A stretch of 64,000 nt of DNA from positions 1,860,001 to 1,924,000 of the forward strand of contig CAVTNM010000008.1 of assembly GCA_963736055.1 (NCBI GenBank). Reading direction: 5' to 3'. Below are positions 33,101 to 41,618 of this stretch, one piece after another. The stretch's first letter is position 1. Each line of letters opens with the position of its first letter. The notes below the pieces were generated by a model. It was not told where the DNA came from and did not search any database. It saw nothing but the letters and a program-made list of their open reading frames with translations. The position numbers were made by a program, and so were the translations under genes. The stretch comes from AC-32 sp963736055. Its GTDB lineage: Bacteria > Actinomycetota > Thermoleophilia > Gaiellales > Gaiellaceae.

Positions 33101-34407
33101 GCGCGAAGGATCTCGTCCGGGGCGAGCTGCGCCCCGGCGGAAGCGAGCGCGAATGGTGCGACCCGGAGGTGCTCAGGCGGCTCCGCCGCGCCTCGCTGGC
33201 AGCGCTTCGCCGCGAGGTGGAGCCGGCCGAGCAGGCGGCATTCGGCCGCTTTCTCCCGAGCTGGCAGGGGATCGATCGCCGGGCGACCCTGCGCGAGGCG
33301 CTCGTGCCGCTGCAGGGCCTGGCGCTTCCGGTCGCGCTCTGGGAGTCGGATGTGCTCCCCCGGCGCGTTCCCGGCTACCGGCCGGAGCAGCTGGACGCGC
33401 TCTGCGCCTCCGGCGAGGCCGTCTGGGTGGGCGCCGGCCTCGACCGGGTCGCGCTCTACTTCCGCGAGGACGCGCCTGCGCTCGGCCCGCCGCCCGCGGC
33501 CGACCGCCCGGAGCGCGAGGTTCACGAACGCCTGCGGGCCGCACTCGGGCGGAGCGCGCTGTTCTGGCACGACCTGCTCGCCGACACCGGGCTCGAGGCG
33601 GAAGAGGCGCTCCCTGCGCTCTGGGACCTGGTCTGGGCAGGCGAGGTCACCAACGACGCGTGGACCCCGCTCCGCGCCAACCGTCGTAACCAGGCGCAGG
33701 GCCGGCGGGATCGTGCATCCAGGCGGTTCTCCCGGAGGCGTGCGGGCGAGATCACGGCGACCCAGGGACGCTGGTCGCTCACCGGCAGCCTCTTCGCCGG
33801 CCGCCCCGATCGACGCGCGCTCGCGGAGCTGATGATCGAGCGGCAGGGAATTGTGACCCGTGACGGAGTGCGAGCCGAAGGCGTCCCCGGCGGGTACGGC
33901 GCGGTCTACGGCGAGCTGAAGGCGCTCGAGACGCTCGGGCTCTGCCGCCGCGGCTACTTCGTCGAGGGCCTCGGGGGCGCACAGTTCGCGCTCGGCGGGG
34001 CCGTGGAGCGCCTGCGGGAGCTACGGCCGAACGAGGGCGAGGACCGGGAGCCGCTCGTGCTCGCTGCCGCGGACCCTGCGCAGCCCTACGGCGCCGCGCT
34101 TCCCTGGCCGAAACGGGCCGGCGCGCGCGCAGCGCGGGTCGCCGGGGCCTACGTGATCCTCCTCGGCGGAGAAGCGGCCCTGTTCGTCGAGCGCGGAGGC
34201 CGCTCGCTCGTTCCACTCCGTGAGCCGGAGGAGGAGTGGCTGCGCGAGGCGCTGGCGGCGCTCGTCTCGCACGTGAAGGGAGGCGGGGCGAAGCGCCTCG
34301 CGGTCGAGCGCTTCGACGGTCAGCCTGTGAGTGAAACAGAGGTCATTTCGCTGCTGATTGATGCAGGTTTCATCGCTGGTCCGCGGCGCGCCGTTCTTCG
34401 CCCTTGA
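30130..34407 (+). CDS. lhr: Lhr-type DNA repair helicase (large helicase-related)
   Basis: ATP-dependent 3'-5' helicase of 1425 residues, GTG 30130. The superfamily 2 motifs are IQAPTGSGKTLAAF (Walker A, about 41-53), IVDEVHAVAGTKRGAHLALS (DEVH, about 152), GLSATQRPLEEIGRF (motif III), IVFVNNRRLAERLALRLNEL, ATSSLELGIDMGAVDLVIQ (motif V) and RIGRAGHELG (motif VI). The Lhr core with its winged helix follows (to about residue 850), and the long C-terminal part seen in mycobacterial Lhr is complete. It lies among other repair genes by region only. A promoter for the next gene overlaps its stop. Confidence 0.95.
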   Translation: MDPLSVFRPETRAWFEEAFDGATPAQERGWPAIARGGNTLIQAPTGSGKTLAAFLYGIDRLDAEPGAGLRLLYVSPLKALNYDIERNLRGPLAGLGSALRVGVRTGDTSQKERAAMLRQPPDILITTPESLFLLLTSRARETLRGVETVIVDEVHAVAGTKRGAHLALSLERLDRLVGRPVQRIGLSATQRPLEEIGRFITGGHAGQAGMASGGVASERLGGGREIELVDAGRAKELDLKVVVPLDDMREPEEQQSIWPSIYPEIVELVRAHRSTIVFVNNRRLAERLALRLNELAEEELARAHHGSLAREQRTEVEELLKLGKLPCLVATSSLELGIDMGAVDLVIQVESPKSVARGLQRIGRAGHELGAVSTGRIFPKFRSDLLESAVVARRMLDGAIEETKIPRNPLDVLAQQIVAICADEEIPVDELHSLVRGAYPFADLSRVQLENVLDMLDGRYPSDEFAELRARVVWDRTGGLVRGRQGARRLAVTNAGTIPDRGLFGVHLVDGGGRVGELDEEMVYEARAGQTFLLGASTWRIEEITRDRVLVSPAPGVPGAVPFWKGEGVGRPYELGEAIGATSRQLVALSDEQALAKLQAEHSLDERAARNLLTFLGEQQAATGAVPSDRTIVVERFRDEIGDWRLCILTPFGGRVHAPWALALGARLRESLGLETQAIWSDDGIAIHLPDADAPPPIDDVLIEPEQIEDLVTQELGETALFGARFRENAARSLLIPRRRPGERTPLWQQRLKAQSLLQVARRYPAFPVVLETYRECLQDVFDLPSLKRLLQGLRTREIDLVDVETASASPYAASLLFDYVANYMYEDDTPAAERRAQALSLDRDLLRELLGQEELRDLIDPGALAEVESRLRGDPRTPDELHDLLRRRGDLRSTEHDADLAEPLLADRRAVQVRVAGEQRLIAAEDAGRYRDALGAMPPGGLPEVFLEADEEPLHSLLRRFARSRGPFTTADANERFGRDVEPILRELERAKDLVRGELRPGGSEREWCDPEVLRRLRRASLAALRREVEPAEQAAFGRFLPSWQGIDRRATLREALVPLQGLALPVALWESDVLPRRVPGYRPEQLDALCASGEAVWVGAGLDRVALYFREDAPALGPPPAADRPEREVHERLRAALGRSALFWHDLLADTGLEAEEALPALWDLVWAGEVTNDAWTPLRANRRNQAQGRRDRASRRFSRRRAGEITATQGRWSLTGSLFAGRPDRRALAELMIERQGIVTRDGVRAEGVPGGYGAVYGELKALETLGLCRRGYFVEGLGGAQFALGGAVERLRELRPNEGEDREPLVLAAADPAQPYGAALPWPKRAGARAARVAGAYVILLGGEAALFVERGGRSLVPLREPEEEWLREALAALVSHVKGGGAKRLAVERFDGQPVSETEVISLLIDAGFIAGPRRAVLRP

Positions 34408-34432
34408 CACCCGCGTAGCAGAGGCGTAGACC
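34404..34432 (+). promoter_or_regulatory. Sigma-70-like promoter upstream of the secreted protein gene
   Basis: TTGACA (34404-34409) overlaps the lhr stop codon and is followed after 17 bases by TAGACC (34427-34432). The spacing is ideal and the -35 perfect; the -10 is a weaker match. It would drive the gene starting at 34483, which also has a strong ribosome site (GGGGAGGG). Confidence 0.55.
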
Positions 34433-34482
34433 GGCCCTGTCCACGGGGCATGGGGACCCCGAAAAATTGAAGGGGAGGGAGC

Positions 34483-36095
34483 ATGAGAAGACTTCTCGCG
34501 AGTACGTTCGCGGCGGTCGCCGCACTTGTGCTGTTCGGCTTGTTCGGCGGCTCGGCGAGCGCGGCGGTGCCTCGCTGCAACGAGCCGACTGCGCTGTGTG
34601 CCGAGCCGGTCAACTCGATCGGCTACGGAGGCGAGTACACGGGCCACGACGAGCCCTCGCTGCTGTTCTACTCGAACACGGCCGGCTCCGGGAACTCCAA
34701 TCTGCTACAACCTGACGCTGCCGAGCGACCCGAAGGTGCTGCCGAACCAGGCGGGCACCGCCGGCACGTGGAACTTCCAGCTGCACCCGGCGTTCTGGCT
34801 CGGGATGGCGCTGTGCGACAACCAGTCCGCGCCGGAGTTCACGCACGACCCGTGCACGCCCGACAGCGACACCAACATCTTCGACGGCACCAACCCAGCG
34901 GGGCCTGACTACATCGGCAAGCATCCGGGGACTGCCTTCCTCGAGGTGCAGTTCTATCCGCCCGGCTGGGCTCCCTGGCCTCCTGGTGTCAGCTGCGACC
35001 CGACCCAGTGGTGCTCGGCGATGGCGATTTTCAGTTTGCTCCAGGACCAGAACACGGGGACGTTGAATAACGCCAACTGCCGTGCGCGTGCCGGTGACGA
35101 GCCGGCGAACTTCGCCTTCATCACCACGTCCGGGGTGCCGCATGCGCCTCCGGCACCGCTGACGCAGACGGCCGGCACGTTCACTCCGAGCGCGGCGACC
35201 GATCTGTTCATGGGCTCGGGAGACCAGCTCACGGTGGACATCCACGACGGGGCGGCCGGCCTGGTGGTGACCATTCACGACCTCACCACCGGCGGCACAG
35301 GCTCGATGACCGCCAGCGCGGCGAACGGCTTCGCGCAGGTGAACTTCCAGCCGACCGCGGCGACCTGCTCACAGTCGCCCTACACCTTCCGGCCGATGTA
35401 CGCCACCTCGAGCGAGCACACGCGCGTCCCGTGGGCCGCGCACAGCTACAACGTCGCGTTCTCCGACGAGATCGGCCACTTCGAGTACTGCTCGGCCGTC
35501 ACCGGAGAGGGCGGCGACTGCACCAGCAACAACGAGGATGTCCTGGACGACGACGACACGGGCTGCTTCAGCGCTGCGTTCTCGCTGTTCGTTCCGATCG
35601 GAGGCTGCATCGCCTCGGACGATGACTTCGATGGGACCTCGTACCAGCCGGTGTGGCCGGGAACCGATCCGAACCGCGGGCAGGACAAGAAGTACCACCC
35701 GAGCCCGATCGCGTTCACGAGCCCGCTCTTCAACGGCTCTCAGAACTACAGTCGCGTCGCCTTCGAGACCGACCTGCCGCGGATCGAGGCGCCGGACTCC
35801 GGCGGCATCTGCAACCGGTTCACGGGTGAGAACTGCGTGAACCCGCCGCCGGGCTCGAACTTCTACCCGATCTACACGACCGGCACGCTCGACGGGCAAC
35901 CCGAGCGCCAACGGCCACTGCATCTGGCAGTTCGGCGGGCCGTTCCTCAAGGGGACGACCAACACGTTCGGCGGGAACTCGGCGGCCGAGTACGGACCGC
36001 TGCTGTTCAGCTTCTACCCCAACCCCAACCCCGCGATTCGGCTCAGGACGAACAACTTCCGTCAGATCCTGAGCTCGAATCCCTGCCCGGCCTAG
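34483..36095 (+). CDS. Secreted Cys-rich protein of unknown function, two apparent +1 frameshifts
   Basis: A signal peptide (MRRLLASTFAAVAALVLFGL, then FGGSASAAVPRC) starts at ATG 34483. The reading moves frame twice: near 34701, where removing one T restores GNSNCYNLTLPSDP, and near 35894-35896, where removing one G restores GTLDGNPSANGHCIWQFGGP. Repaired, the protein has about 536 residues and ends ...FRQILSSNPCPA at the TAG 36093-36095. At least a dozen Cys residues in the mature part suggest disulfides outside the cell. Motifs include GPDYIGKHPGTAFLEVQFYP and YPIYTTGTLDG. No known family is recognised. A perfect terminator hairpin follows. Confidence 0.72.
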
Positions 36096-36117
36096 TCGAG
36101 ACAGGTGAAGCGGACAA

Positions 36118-36144
36118 GGAGAGCGCCCCCACGGGGCGCTCTCC
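36118..36144. terminator. Bidirectional rho-independent-type terminator
   Basis: GGAGAGCGCCCC (36118-36129), loop CAC, GGGGCGCTCTCC (36133-36144): a perfect 12-bp stem, preceded by AA and followed by TCTT. It stands between two converging genes, the secreted protein ending at 36095 and the gene ending at 36147 on the other strand, so it can serve both. The T tract is short, as is common in high-GC actinobacteria. Confidence 0.85.
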
Positions 36145-36146
36145 TC

Positions 36147-36557
36147 TTACTTGGGGCGTGGGACTACCACGCTCCGCGCGTTCGACCAATTGGTCTTGCA
36201 CAGCTTGTGCGGGGTGCAGTCGACTCCGATCACGGTGCCGGAGACCTTGACCCAGTACCTGCCGACCGGAAGCGTGTGCCTGGTCTGGATGCGGTAGCCG
36301 CCGGCGGTCTTCCGCAGGCGGAGGAATTCCTCCAGGCGGATGTTCGCCGGCAGGAAGGCGCCGTTCGGCCTGGTCTCCGGCCGCGCGGCGACGGAGACCT
36401 GCCCGGGCGCGAGCTCGCCGAGTGCGAAGACGGCGACGACGTGCTTCCGTTGGACGGAAGCGGAGCGGAGGTAGGGCAGAGGAGGCCTGGCAGAGACGTT
36501 CGCAATGCCCACCGCGCCGAACGCGGCAACTACAAGAAGGGGAATCCGGCTCCCCAT
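36147..36557 (-). CDS. Small secreted protein of unknown function
   Basis: 136 residues from ATG 36557, with a signal-like N-terminus (MGSRIPLLVVAAFGAVGIAN). The mature part is a predicted beta-sandwich with segments KHVVAVFALGELAPGQVSVA and GRYWVKVSGTVIGVDC and two Cys near the end (DCTPHKLCKTNW). It resembles no family I can name. The gene starts 50 bases from the divergent Nei-type glycosylase. Confidence 0.65.
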   Translation of the reverse strand: MGSRIPLLVVAAFGAVGIANVSARPPLPYLRSASVQRKHVVAVFALGELAPGQVSVAARPETRPNGAFLPANIRLEEFLRLRKTAGGYRIQTRHTLPVGRYWVKVSGTVIGVDCTPHKLCKTNWSNARSVVVPRPK

Positions 36558-36606
36558 CGGGCCGAATCTAGCAGGCCTTTTCGCCTCCGGGCTACGCTGG
36601 CGATCC

Positions 36607-37362
36607 ATGCCGGAAGGCGATTCCCTCCACCGCGCGGCGCGCGGGCTCCAGGTGCTGGTGGGCGAGCGCATCGGAGTCGAGACGCCGCACCCGCGTGCCG
36701 CCGCGCAGCGAGTGGCCGAGCGGCTGGACGGCCGCAAGCTGCTGAGCGTCGAGGCCGTTGGCAAGAACCTGCTCCTGAGCTTCGAGGGCGGCCTCGTCCT
36801 GCGCAGCCATCTCCGCATGACGGGTCGCTGGCAGATCCGACCCGCCGGCTCCCCACGCCGCGGCCGTCCGTGGCTTGTGCTCCAGTGCACGAACCATGAA
36901 GCCGTCCTCTGGAACGGCCCGGTCCTCGAGCTCTCGGCTCGGAGCACCCGCCGCCTGGGGCCCGACATACTCGCCGAGCCTCCCGATCTGCAGCGGATGC
37001 TCGAGAACCTCCGGCGCGAGCATCCGACTCGCGAGGTGGGGGACGCCGTGCTCGACCAGCGTCTGGTGGCAGGGATCGGCAACGTCTGGAAGGCCGAGTC
37101 CCTCTGGCAGGCCCGAGTCTCGCCCTGGCAGAGGCTGGGCGACGTGGACGACGAGGAGCTCGAGCGCGTCCTCGCCGAGGCGGCGCGGCTGATGAGAGCG
37201 TCGCTCGACGAGGGGCGCGGCGAGCGCTCCGTCTACCGCAAGGCGGGAAGAGCCTGCCCACGCTGCGGAACGCCGATCCGCTCCCGCGGCCAGGGTGACG
37301 ACAACCGCACGACCTACTGGTGCCCGGGCTGCCAGACAGGAAAGGAGCCGCCGGGCGCGTAG
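36607..37362 (+). CDS. Fpg/Nei-family DNA glycosylase/AP lyase
   Basis: Removes oxidised bases and nicks the strand; 251 residues from ATG 36607. The N-terminus MPEGDSLHRAARGL gives the catalytic Pro2 and Glu3 of endonuclease VIII-type enzymes. Lys of GKNLLLSF, SHLRMTGRW, the helix-two-turn-helix region DQRLVAGIGNVWKAESLW and a zinc finger (CPRCGTP ... YWCPGC) complete the family set. It matches actinobacterial Nei2-type proteins more than Fpg, whose N-terminus is MPELPEV. The following gene begins nine bases later. Confidence 0.93.
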   Translation: MPEGDSLHRAARGLQVLVGERIGVETPHPRAAAQRVAERLDGRKLLSVEAVGKNLLLSFEGGLVLRSHLRMTGRWQIRPAGSPRRGRPWLVLQCTNHEAVLWNGPVLELSARSTRRLGPDILAEPPDLQRMLENLRREHPTREVGDAVLDQRLVAGIGNVWKAESLWQARVSPWQRLGDVDDEELERVLAEAARLMRASLDEGRGERSVYRKAGRACPRCGTPIRSRGQGDDNRTTYWCPGCQTGKEPPGA

Positions 37363-37371
37363 TCGTGTCGG

Positions 37372-38610
37372 ATGGCTGTCCGGGCCCCACACCTCTACCG
37401 TTCGCTGCGCTGCTTCTGCCTCGCCGGGTTCTCGCTCCTGGCCGGGGACGTCGAGGCCGGGGCCGAGATCCCGTTCGCCTTCGAGGAGCACGCCGCGCGT
37501 GGCCATGCGTCGCTCTACGAGTACAAGCCGCTGGTGCGCTCTTACGTCGACGCTCGCGCGGAGCGGCTCGGAGTGCTGGCCGACGCGCGGATCGCACTGG
37601 AAGAGCTCGGCCGGGAGCCGGCAGCCGCCGTCTACGCCGCCGCGCACGGGGAGAAGAGCGACGCCTCCTTGCTGCGGACGGTCGTCCTGCCGCTTCTGGC
37701 CGACGTAGCCGAGGCCTGCGGTGGGCTCGACTGGAGCGACGAGGCCTTCGACCGTGCCTACGCCGACCTCGAGCGCACCCTGCTGGGCGAGCGCCGGAGC
37801 TACGCCGCTGTCGCGCCGCTCGTCGGGCTCTCGCTCGGCACCCGGGTCGAGCTGGGGGAGGGCCTGAACATCCGCCTCGCCGCCTCGGGCGAGCTTGCGG
37901 CGCACTGGCCTGAGGCGTCCGGGCTCCTGCCCGCCGAGTTCGGACGTGCCCCCGATCGGCTCTGCGTGCTCGAGCTGGAGCGGACGCTTGCGCCCAACGC
38001 GCCCGAGCCGCCCGACGCGCCCGGCGAGCTCGCAGACGCGGTCAGCGCCCTCCGTCTCGCGACCGCGGGTCCCGTCGCCGCCGGCCCGGTCCTCTTCGAG
38101 CGGCTCGACTGGCGGCCGCTGGCCGTTCGACCGGTGCTGCCGATCGCCGCAGCCGAGCCCTCGGGTGAGCCGACCCGGCTGGACGCCTTCCGTGCGCGGC
38201 TCGCGTCGGATCTGCTCGCCCGCCTCGGTCGGGCCGAGGACGATCCCGAGCTCGCAGAGGCGCTCGACCGGTGGGAGCTGTCGCTCTTCGCAGACGAGCC
38301 GTTTCGCTCGGAGCAGCTGCGCGAGGCGCTCGTCGCGCTGCTCGGCGGGGTCGACGGACTGTGGGCCGCCGCTGTGCGGGCGGCGGTCTTGCTCGGCGAG
38401 TCCGGCGAGGAACGAGCGCGGCAGCTCGACCGGCTCGGCGCGCTCGCGCGAGGCGAGCCGGCCGGCGCGACGGCCGCGGATGCGATCCGCAAGGCGCTCG
38501 TCGAGGCGCTCGCCCACGGTGACCGGGCGCAGCTCGTCGCCTCGCTCGACGAAGCTCTCCTCGGCGTGCGCCCCCGGCCCGCCGGCTACTTCGCGGCCCT
38601 GGCCTCCTGA
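37372..38610 (+). CDS. Conserved-looking protein of unknown function (412 aa)
   Basis: ATG 37372, 412 residues, Ala/Leu/Arg/Glu-rich and mostly helical, no signal peptide, no transmembrane segment. Visible segments are EIPFAFEEHAARGHASLYEY, VRSYVDARAERLGVLAD, LVGLSLGTRVELGEGLNIRL and WELSLFADEPFRSEQLREAL. I do not recognise the family. Codon pattern and length support a real gene. It follows the Nei-type glycosylase closely but no functional link is evident; an AAAGGAG 25 bases upstream is too far to be its ribosome site. Confidence 0.65.
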   Translation: MAVRAPHLYRSLRCFCLAGFSLLAGDVEAGAEIPFAFEEHAARGHASLYEYKPLVRSYVDARAERLGVLADARIALEELGREPAAAVYAAAHGEKSDASLLRTVVLPLLADVAEACGGLDWSDEAFDRAYADLERTLLGERRSYAAVAPLVGLSLGTRVELGEGLNIRLAASGELAAHWPEASGLLPAEFGRAPDRLCVLELERTLAPNAPEPPDAPGELADAVSALRLATAGPVAAGPVLFERLDWRPLAVRPVLPIAAAEPSGEPTRLDAFRARLASDLLARLGRAEDDPELAEALDRWELSLFADEPFRSEQLREALVALLGGVDGLWAAAVRAAVLLGESGEERARQLDRLGALARGEPAGATAADAIRKALVEALAHGDRAQLVASLDEALLGVRPRPAGYFAALAS

Positions 38611-38619
38611 GCCCCGACG

Positions 38620-39417
38620 CTAGAGGCTCGGCTGGCCGGCCGGAGCCGGCAGCACGGTCGTGCCCGGGCACGAGGTCGCTTCCGACAGCCTGATCGCGAG
38701 GGCGCCCCGGCCGTGATCGAGCTGCAGGTAGCCGTCGTGGACGCGCGCCGGCAGGCACGCGCGCTCGTGGCCCGGCCGCTCGAGCTGGAACAGCTCGACG
38801 AGAGCGTCCGCGTCGACGTCCGTGTCTGCCTCCTGGCCCGGGTCGAGGTCCCTGCGCAGCCAGGTGGAGTCGCAGTTGCGGTCGGAGCAGCCGTGCACAG
38901 TCACGGCCTGCGGCGTGTCGTTGACGAGTCGCAGCGTCACCGTCGTCGTGTTCGAGTCGAAGAACCATGGCAGGGCGACGAGCGCCACGAGGAGCGCCGT
39001 TCCCAGCGCCACGCCAAGCCCGATCGCGATCTTCGCCGGACGCGCGAGGACGAGCCGCGTGTGCTCGGCCGGTGACTGAAGGTCGGGATAGGGGTCGGTC
39101 CACGGCTCGTTGTGCTCTCGCGCTCGCCGCCGGCCCTCCTGCCGGAGGTTCTGCTTCACGGCATAGCCGAGGTTCTCGCGACCGGCGCGTGCCCGTTCGT
39201 CGGAGCCCTCGACGAGGTCGGCCATCCGGAGCACGTGCTCGAGACCCTCGCGGTCGTGCTCCTTGAGGTAGCCGCGCCGTGCGCGATCGAGGTGCTCGAG
39301 GGCGGCAAGACCGTCGCCGCGGTCGATGGCCGCTCGGGCCTCGCCCAGCTCGCGGTCGGGGTTCGGAGCCAAGGCGGGGAGGAACCGTATCGCTTTCGAC
39401 ACGATCGAGACACACAC
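38620..39417 (-). CDS. Single-pass membrane protein of unknown function
   Basis: 265 residues if started at GTG 39417 (GTG 39402 is equally possible; no clear ribosome site for either). The N-terminal half is cytoplasmic and helical, TPR-like (AIDRGDGLAALEHLDRARRG, GLEHVLRMADLVEGSDERAR). A single transmembrane helix follows (IAIGLGVALGTALLVALVAL), then a small domain with four Cys (GCSDRNCDSTWLRRD and later ACLPARV, TSCPGTT) that would lie outside. The function is not recognised. Confidence 0.65.
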   Translation of the reverse strand: MCVSIVSKAIRFLPALAPNPDRELGEARAAIDRGDGLAALEHLDRARRGYLKEHDREGLEHVLRMADLVEGSDERARAGRENLGYAVKQNLRQEGRRRAREHNEPWTDPYPDLQSPAEHTRLVLARPAKIAIGLGVALGTALLVALVALPWFFDSNTTTVTLRLVNDTPQAVTVHGCSDRNCDSTWLRRDLDPGQEADTDVDADALVELFQLERPGHERACLPARVHDGYLQLDHGRGALAIRLSEATSCPGTTVLPAPAGQPSL

Positions 39418-39447
39418 GCGCGCGGACGGCCCGGCTAGCGTCGAGAC

Positions 39448-39660
39448 ATGGACGAAGCGCGCGCCGTTCTCAGGCGGCTGAGCCGAATCGAGGCGCTCGA
39501 GCGCCGGGGTGCTCCTCCGCGCTCGCTGCTCGCGGAGGTGCAGGCGCTCCTCGAGGAGGCCGAGGCATGGGTCGCCTCGGAGCGGGGCGGCGCAGAGGAC
39601 GCGGAACGCGCCCTCGAGCGCTGCCGGCATGCCCTCGACGCCGCGGCGGTGACGCTGTGA
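39448..39660 (+). CDS. Small helical protein (70 aa), unknown
   Basis: ATG 39448, 70 residues, a likely coiled coil (LRRLSRIEALERRGAPPRSL, LLEEAEAWVASERGG, ALERCRHALDAAA). It is divergent from the membrane protein gene and ends 27 bases before azlC. Its style resembles the helical 97-residue product at 58371-58664 but I see no clear homology. A real gene is likely from codon bias, but with no functional clue. Confidence 0.5.
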   Translation: MDEARAVLRRLSRIEALERRGAPPRSLLAEVQALLEEAEAWVASERGGAEDAERALERCRHALDAAAVTL

Positions 39661-39687
39661 CCTCGACCTGTGCGGGCATGATGAGGC

Positions 39688-40356
39688 GTGTCCTCGCCCG
39701 TCTCGCGGTACCGCGACGGCATCCGCGCGGCCCTCGCGGTTGCGGCGACGGTCTGGTTCTTCGGCGCCTCGTTCGGGCTCGTCGCGCGGTCGGCCGGGAT
39801 GGGCGCTGCAGCGCCGCTCGTCATGTCCGCGACCACCTTCGCCGGTTCGGCGCAGTTCGCGGTGAGCTCGATCCTGGGCGCGAGCGGCGGCGCCGCGGCT
39901 GCGATCGCTGCGGCGGTGCTGTTGAACGCGCGCTACGCGCCGATCTCCATCTCGGTCGCGTCGCTCTTCCACGGGCGCCTCCCGCGGCGTCTCGCCGAGT
40001 CACAACTGATCGTGGACGAGTCGTGGGCGCTCTCGAGTCGAGGCGGCGGCCGCTTCGACAGGCGGATCCTGCTCGGAGCCGGGTTGCTGCTCTACGCCTC
40101 GTGGGTCAGCGGGACCCTGGTCGGTGTCCTCGTCGGCCACGCGCTGGGCGATCCGAAGGACATCGGCCTGGACGGCGCCTTCCCCGCGTTGTTCCTGGCG
40201 CTCCTCGCGCCGCAGGTGCGCACGCACCGGGCCGCGATCGCGGCGGCGACGGGCGCAGCCATCGCGCTCGTGCTGATCCCCGTGACCCCGGCCGGAACGC
40301 CGATCATTGCCGCCAGCGCAGCCTGCCTGCTCGGCCTGCGCAGGAGCAAGCCGTGA
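39688..40356 (+). CDS. azlC: AzlC-family branched-chain amino acid exporter, large subunit
   Basis: Membrane protein of 222 residues, GTG 39688, with about seven helices. The family motif FGASFGLVARSAGMGAAAPL and SATTFAGSAQFAVSSILG mark AzlC, along with VLLNARYAPISISVA and LLGLRRSKP near the end. AzlC and the small AzlD together export branched-chain amino acids (or azaleucine and other analogues). The stop overlaps the azlD GTG. Confidence 0.92.
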   Translation: MSSPVSRYRDGIRAALAVAATVWFFGASFGLVARSAGMGAAAPLVMSATTFAGSAQFAVSSILGASGGAAAAIAAAVLLNARYAPISISVASLFHGRLPRRLAESQLIVDESWALSSRGGGRFDRRILLGAGLLLYASWVSGTLVGVLVGHALGDPKDIGLDGAFPALFLALLAPQVRTHRAAIAAATGAAIALVLIPVTPAGTPIIAASAACLLGLRRSKP

Positions 40357-40661
40357 GCACGGTCTGGCTCGTCGTGGTCGTCGTCGGGCTCGCGACGGTC
40401 GCCTTCAAGGCGACGGGGCCCGTGCTCCTCGGCCGCAGGGCCCTGCCGCCGACGATCGCGGACGTGGTCGCGCTCCTCGCCCCCGTGCTGCTGGCGGCGC
40501 TCGTCGTGACCCAGACCGTGGGCGGCGACAACGAGCTCGTTCTCGACGCCAGGCTGGCGGGAGTCGGCGCCGGTGTCGTCGCGATAGCGGTGCGCGCGCC
40601 CCTGCCTGTGGTCGTGATCGTCGCCGCTGCGACCACTGCCATCGTGCGGCTGCTCGTGTAA
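40353..40661 (+). CDS. azlD: AzlD-family exporter, small subunit
   Basis: 102 residues, GTG 40353 overlapping the azlC stop (GTGA). Four hydrophobic segments (VWLVVVVVGLATVAF, VVALLAPVLLAALVV, LAGVGAGVVAIAV, VVIVAAATTAIVRLLV) and the early FKATGPVLLGRRALPP fit AzlD. Partner of the AzlC protein just upstream. Confidence 0.9.
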   Translation: MSTVWLVVVVVGLATVAFKATGPVLLGRRALPPTIADVVALLAPVLLAALVVTQTVGGDNELVLDARLAGVGAGVVAIAVRAPLPVVVIVAAATTAIVRLLV

Positions 40662-40847
40662 CCCGGCCGTCGTCCTACGGCATTCGTACATTCCCAGCCG
40701 AAGCGAAGCCTCGAACCAAAACCCGCGAAATCGAGCGATTTTTCGCGGAGGTATAGCTAGCATGAGAGCGAAGAAAGGGGCTCGATGGGGCTTGCACGCC
40801 TGCTTCCGCGACCGGGAATCCGGACTGAAACGGCCAAAGGGACGCCG
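40662..40847. promoter_or_regulatory. Control region ahead of parA-ftsZ with an AT-rich hairpin
   Basis: This 186-base stretch is less GC-rich than its surroundings. An imperfect hairpin, CGCGAAATCG (40724-40733) against CGATTTTTCGCG (40736-40747), is followed by GGAGGTATAGCTAGC. TATAGC there could be a -10, and the hairpin could be an operator or a terminator for azlD read-through. A frame from 40785 runs into parA but has no ribosome site. I see no other signal. Confidence 0.4.
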
Positions 40848-41618
40848 ATGGGACGCGTGATCTCGTTCGCGAACCAAAAGGGCGGAGTCGCGAAGACGAC
40901 GACGACGCTCAACCTCGGCGTCGCGCTTTCGGAGCAGGGGCTGAAGGTGCTGCTCGTCGACCTGGATCCACAGGGCAACCTGACCATGAGCCAGGGCCTG
41001 AATCCGGACACGATCGAGCGCTCGATGTTCGACGTGCTCGTCCACCGTCTTCCGATCGAAGAGGTGATCCACCACGCGGAGGCCGACCTGGCGGTCTCGT
41101 CGATCGATCTCGCCGGAGCAGAGCTCGCGCTCTCGAGCATGATCGGACGCGAGCGTGCGCTGGAAAAGGCGCTCGCGCCCGTGAGGGACACGTACGACTA
41201 CGTCCTGATCGACACCCCGCCGTCGCTCGGCCTGCTCACGATCAACGCGCTCGTGGCCTCGAACGGGGTCATCGTCCCGGTGCAGTGCGAGTACCTCTCG
41301 CTGCGCGGGCTCGTCCAGCTTGAGAACACGCTCTCGATGATCAGGGAGAACCTGAACCCGGACGTGGGGATCGAGGGGATCCTCCCGACGATGTTCGACA
41401 GCCGCACGCTGCACTCACGCGAGGCGGTAGAGATCCTCCAGGAGAACTTCGGCGACCTCGTGTTCGACACCAAGATCCGCAAGACCGTTCGCTATGCGGA
41501 GGCCCCGGTGAAGGGGACGTCCGTGCTCAAGTACGACCCCACCGGCAGCGCCGCCCAGGCCTACCGTGACCTCGCAAAGGAGGTGCTCGATGCCCAGAAG
41601 GCGCGCGAGCATGCGTGA
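40848..41618 (+). CDS. ParA/Soj-family ATPase
   Basis: 256 residues from ATG 40848, six bases after AAAGGG. It has the deviant Walker A FANQKGGVAKTTTTLNLGVAL, switch I region LLVDLDPQGNLTMSQGLNPD, Walker B YVLIDTPPSLGLLTINAL and the C-terminal NFGDLVFDTKIRKTVRYAEAPVKG. ParA proteins bind DNA or membranes as ATP dimers and position chromosomes, plasmids or division proteins. No parB gene and no parS-like site are seen here; instead ftsZ follows in an overlapping arrangement, which points to a role in placing or controlling this FtsZ. Confidence 0.92.
   Translation: MGRVISFANQKGGVAKTTTTLNLGVALSEQGLKVLLVDLDPQGNLTMSQGLNPDTIERSMFDVLVHRLPIEEVIHHAEADLAVSSIDLAGAELALSSMIGRERALEKALAPVRDTYDYVLIDTPPSLGLLTINALVASNGVIVPVQCEYLSLRGLVQLENTLSMIRENLNPDVGIEGILPTMFDSRTLHSREAVEILQENFGDLVFDTKIRKTVRYAEAPVKGTSVLKYDPTGSAAQAYRDLAKEVLDAQKAREHA
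41576..41585 (+). promoter_or_regulatory. Strong ribosome binding site for ftsZ inside parA
   Basis: AAAGGAGGTG at 41576-41585 is nearly perfectly complementary to the 16S 3' end and lies 6 bases (from AGGAGG) before ATG 41590. It decides the ftsZ start over ATG 41611 or ATG 41566 and sits within the last codons of parA, so the two genes overlap by 29 bases and are probably coupled in translation. Confidence 0.8.

Noticed and set aside
41566..41611. Alternative ftsZ starts at 41566 and 41611
   Set aside because: The ribosome site at 41576-41585 is placed for ATG 41590 and would fall inside or too far from the others.
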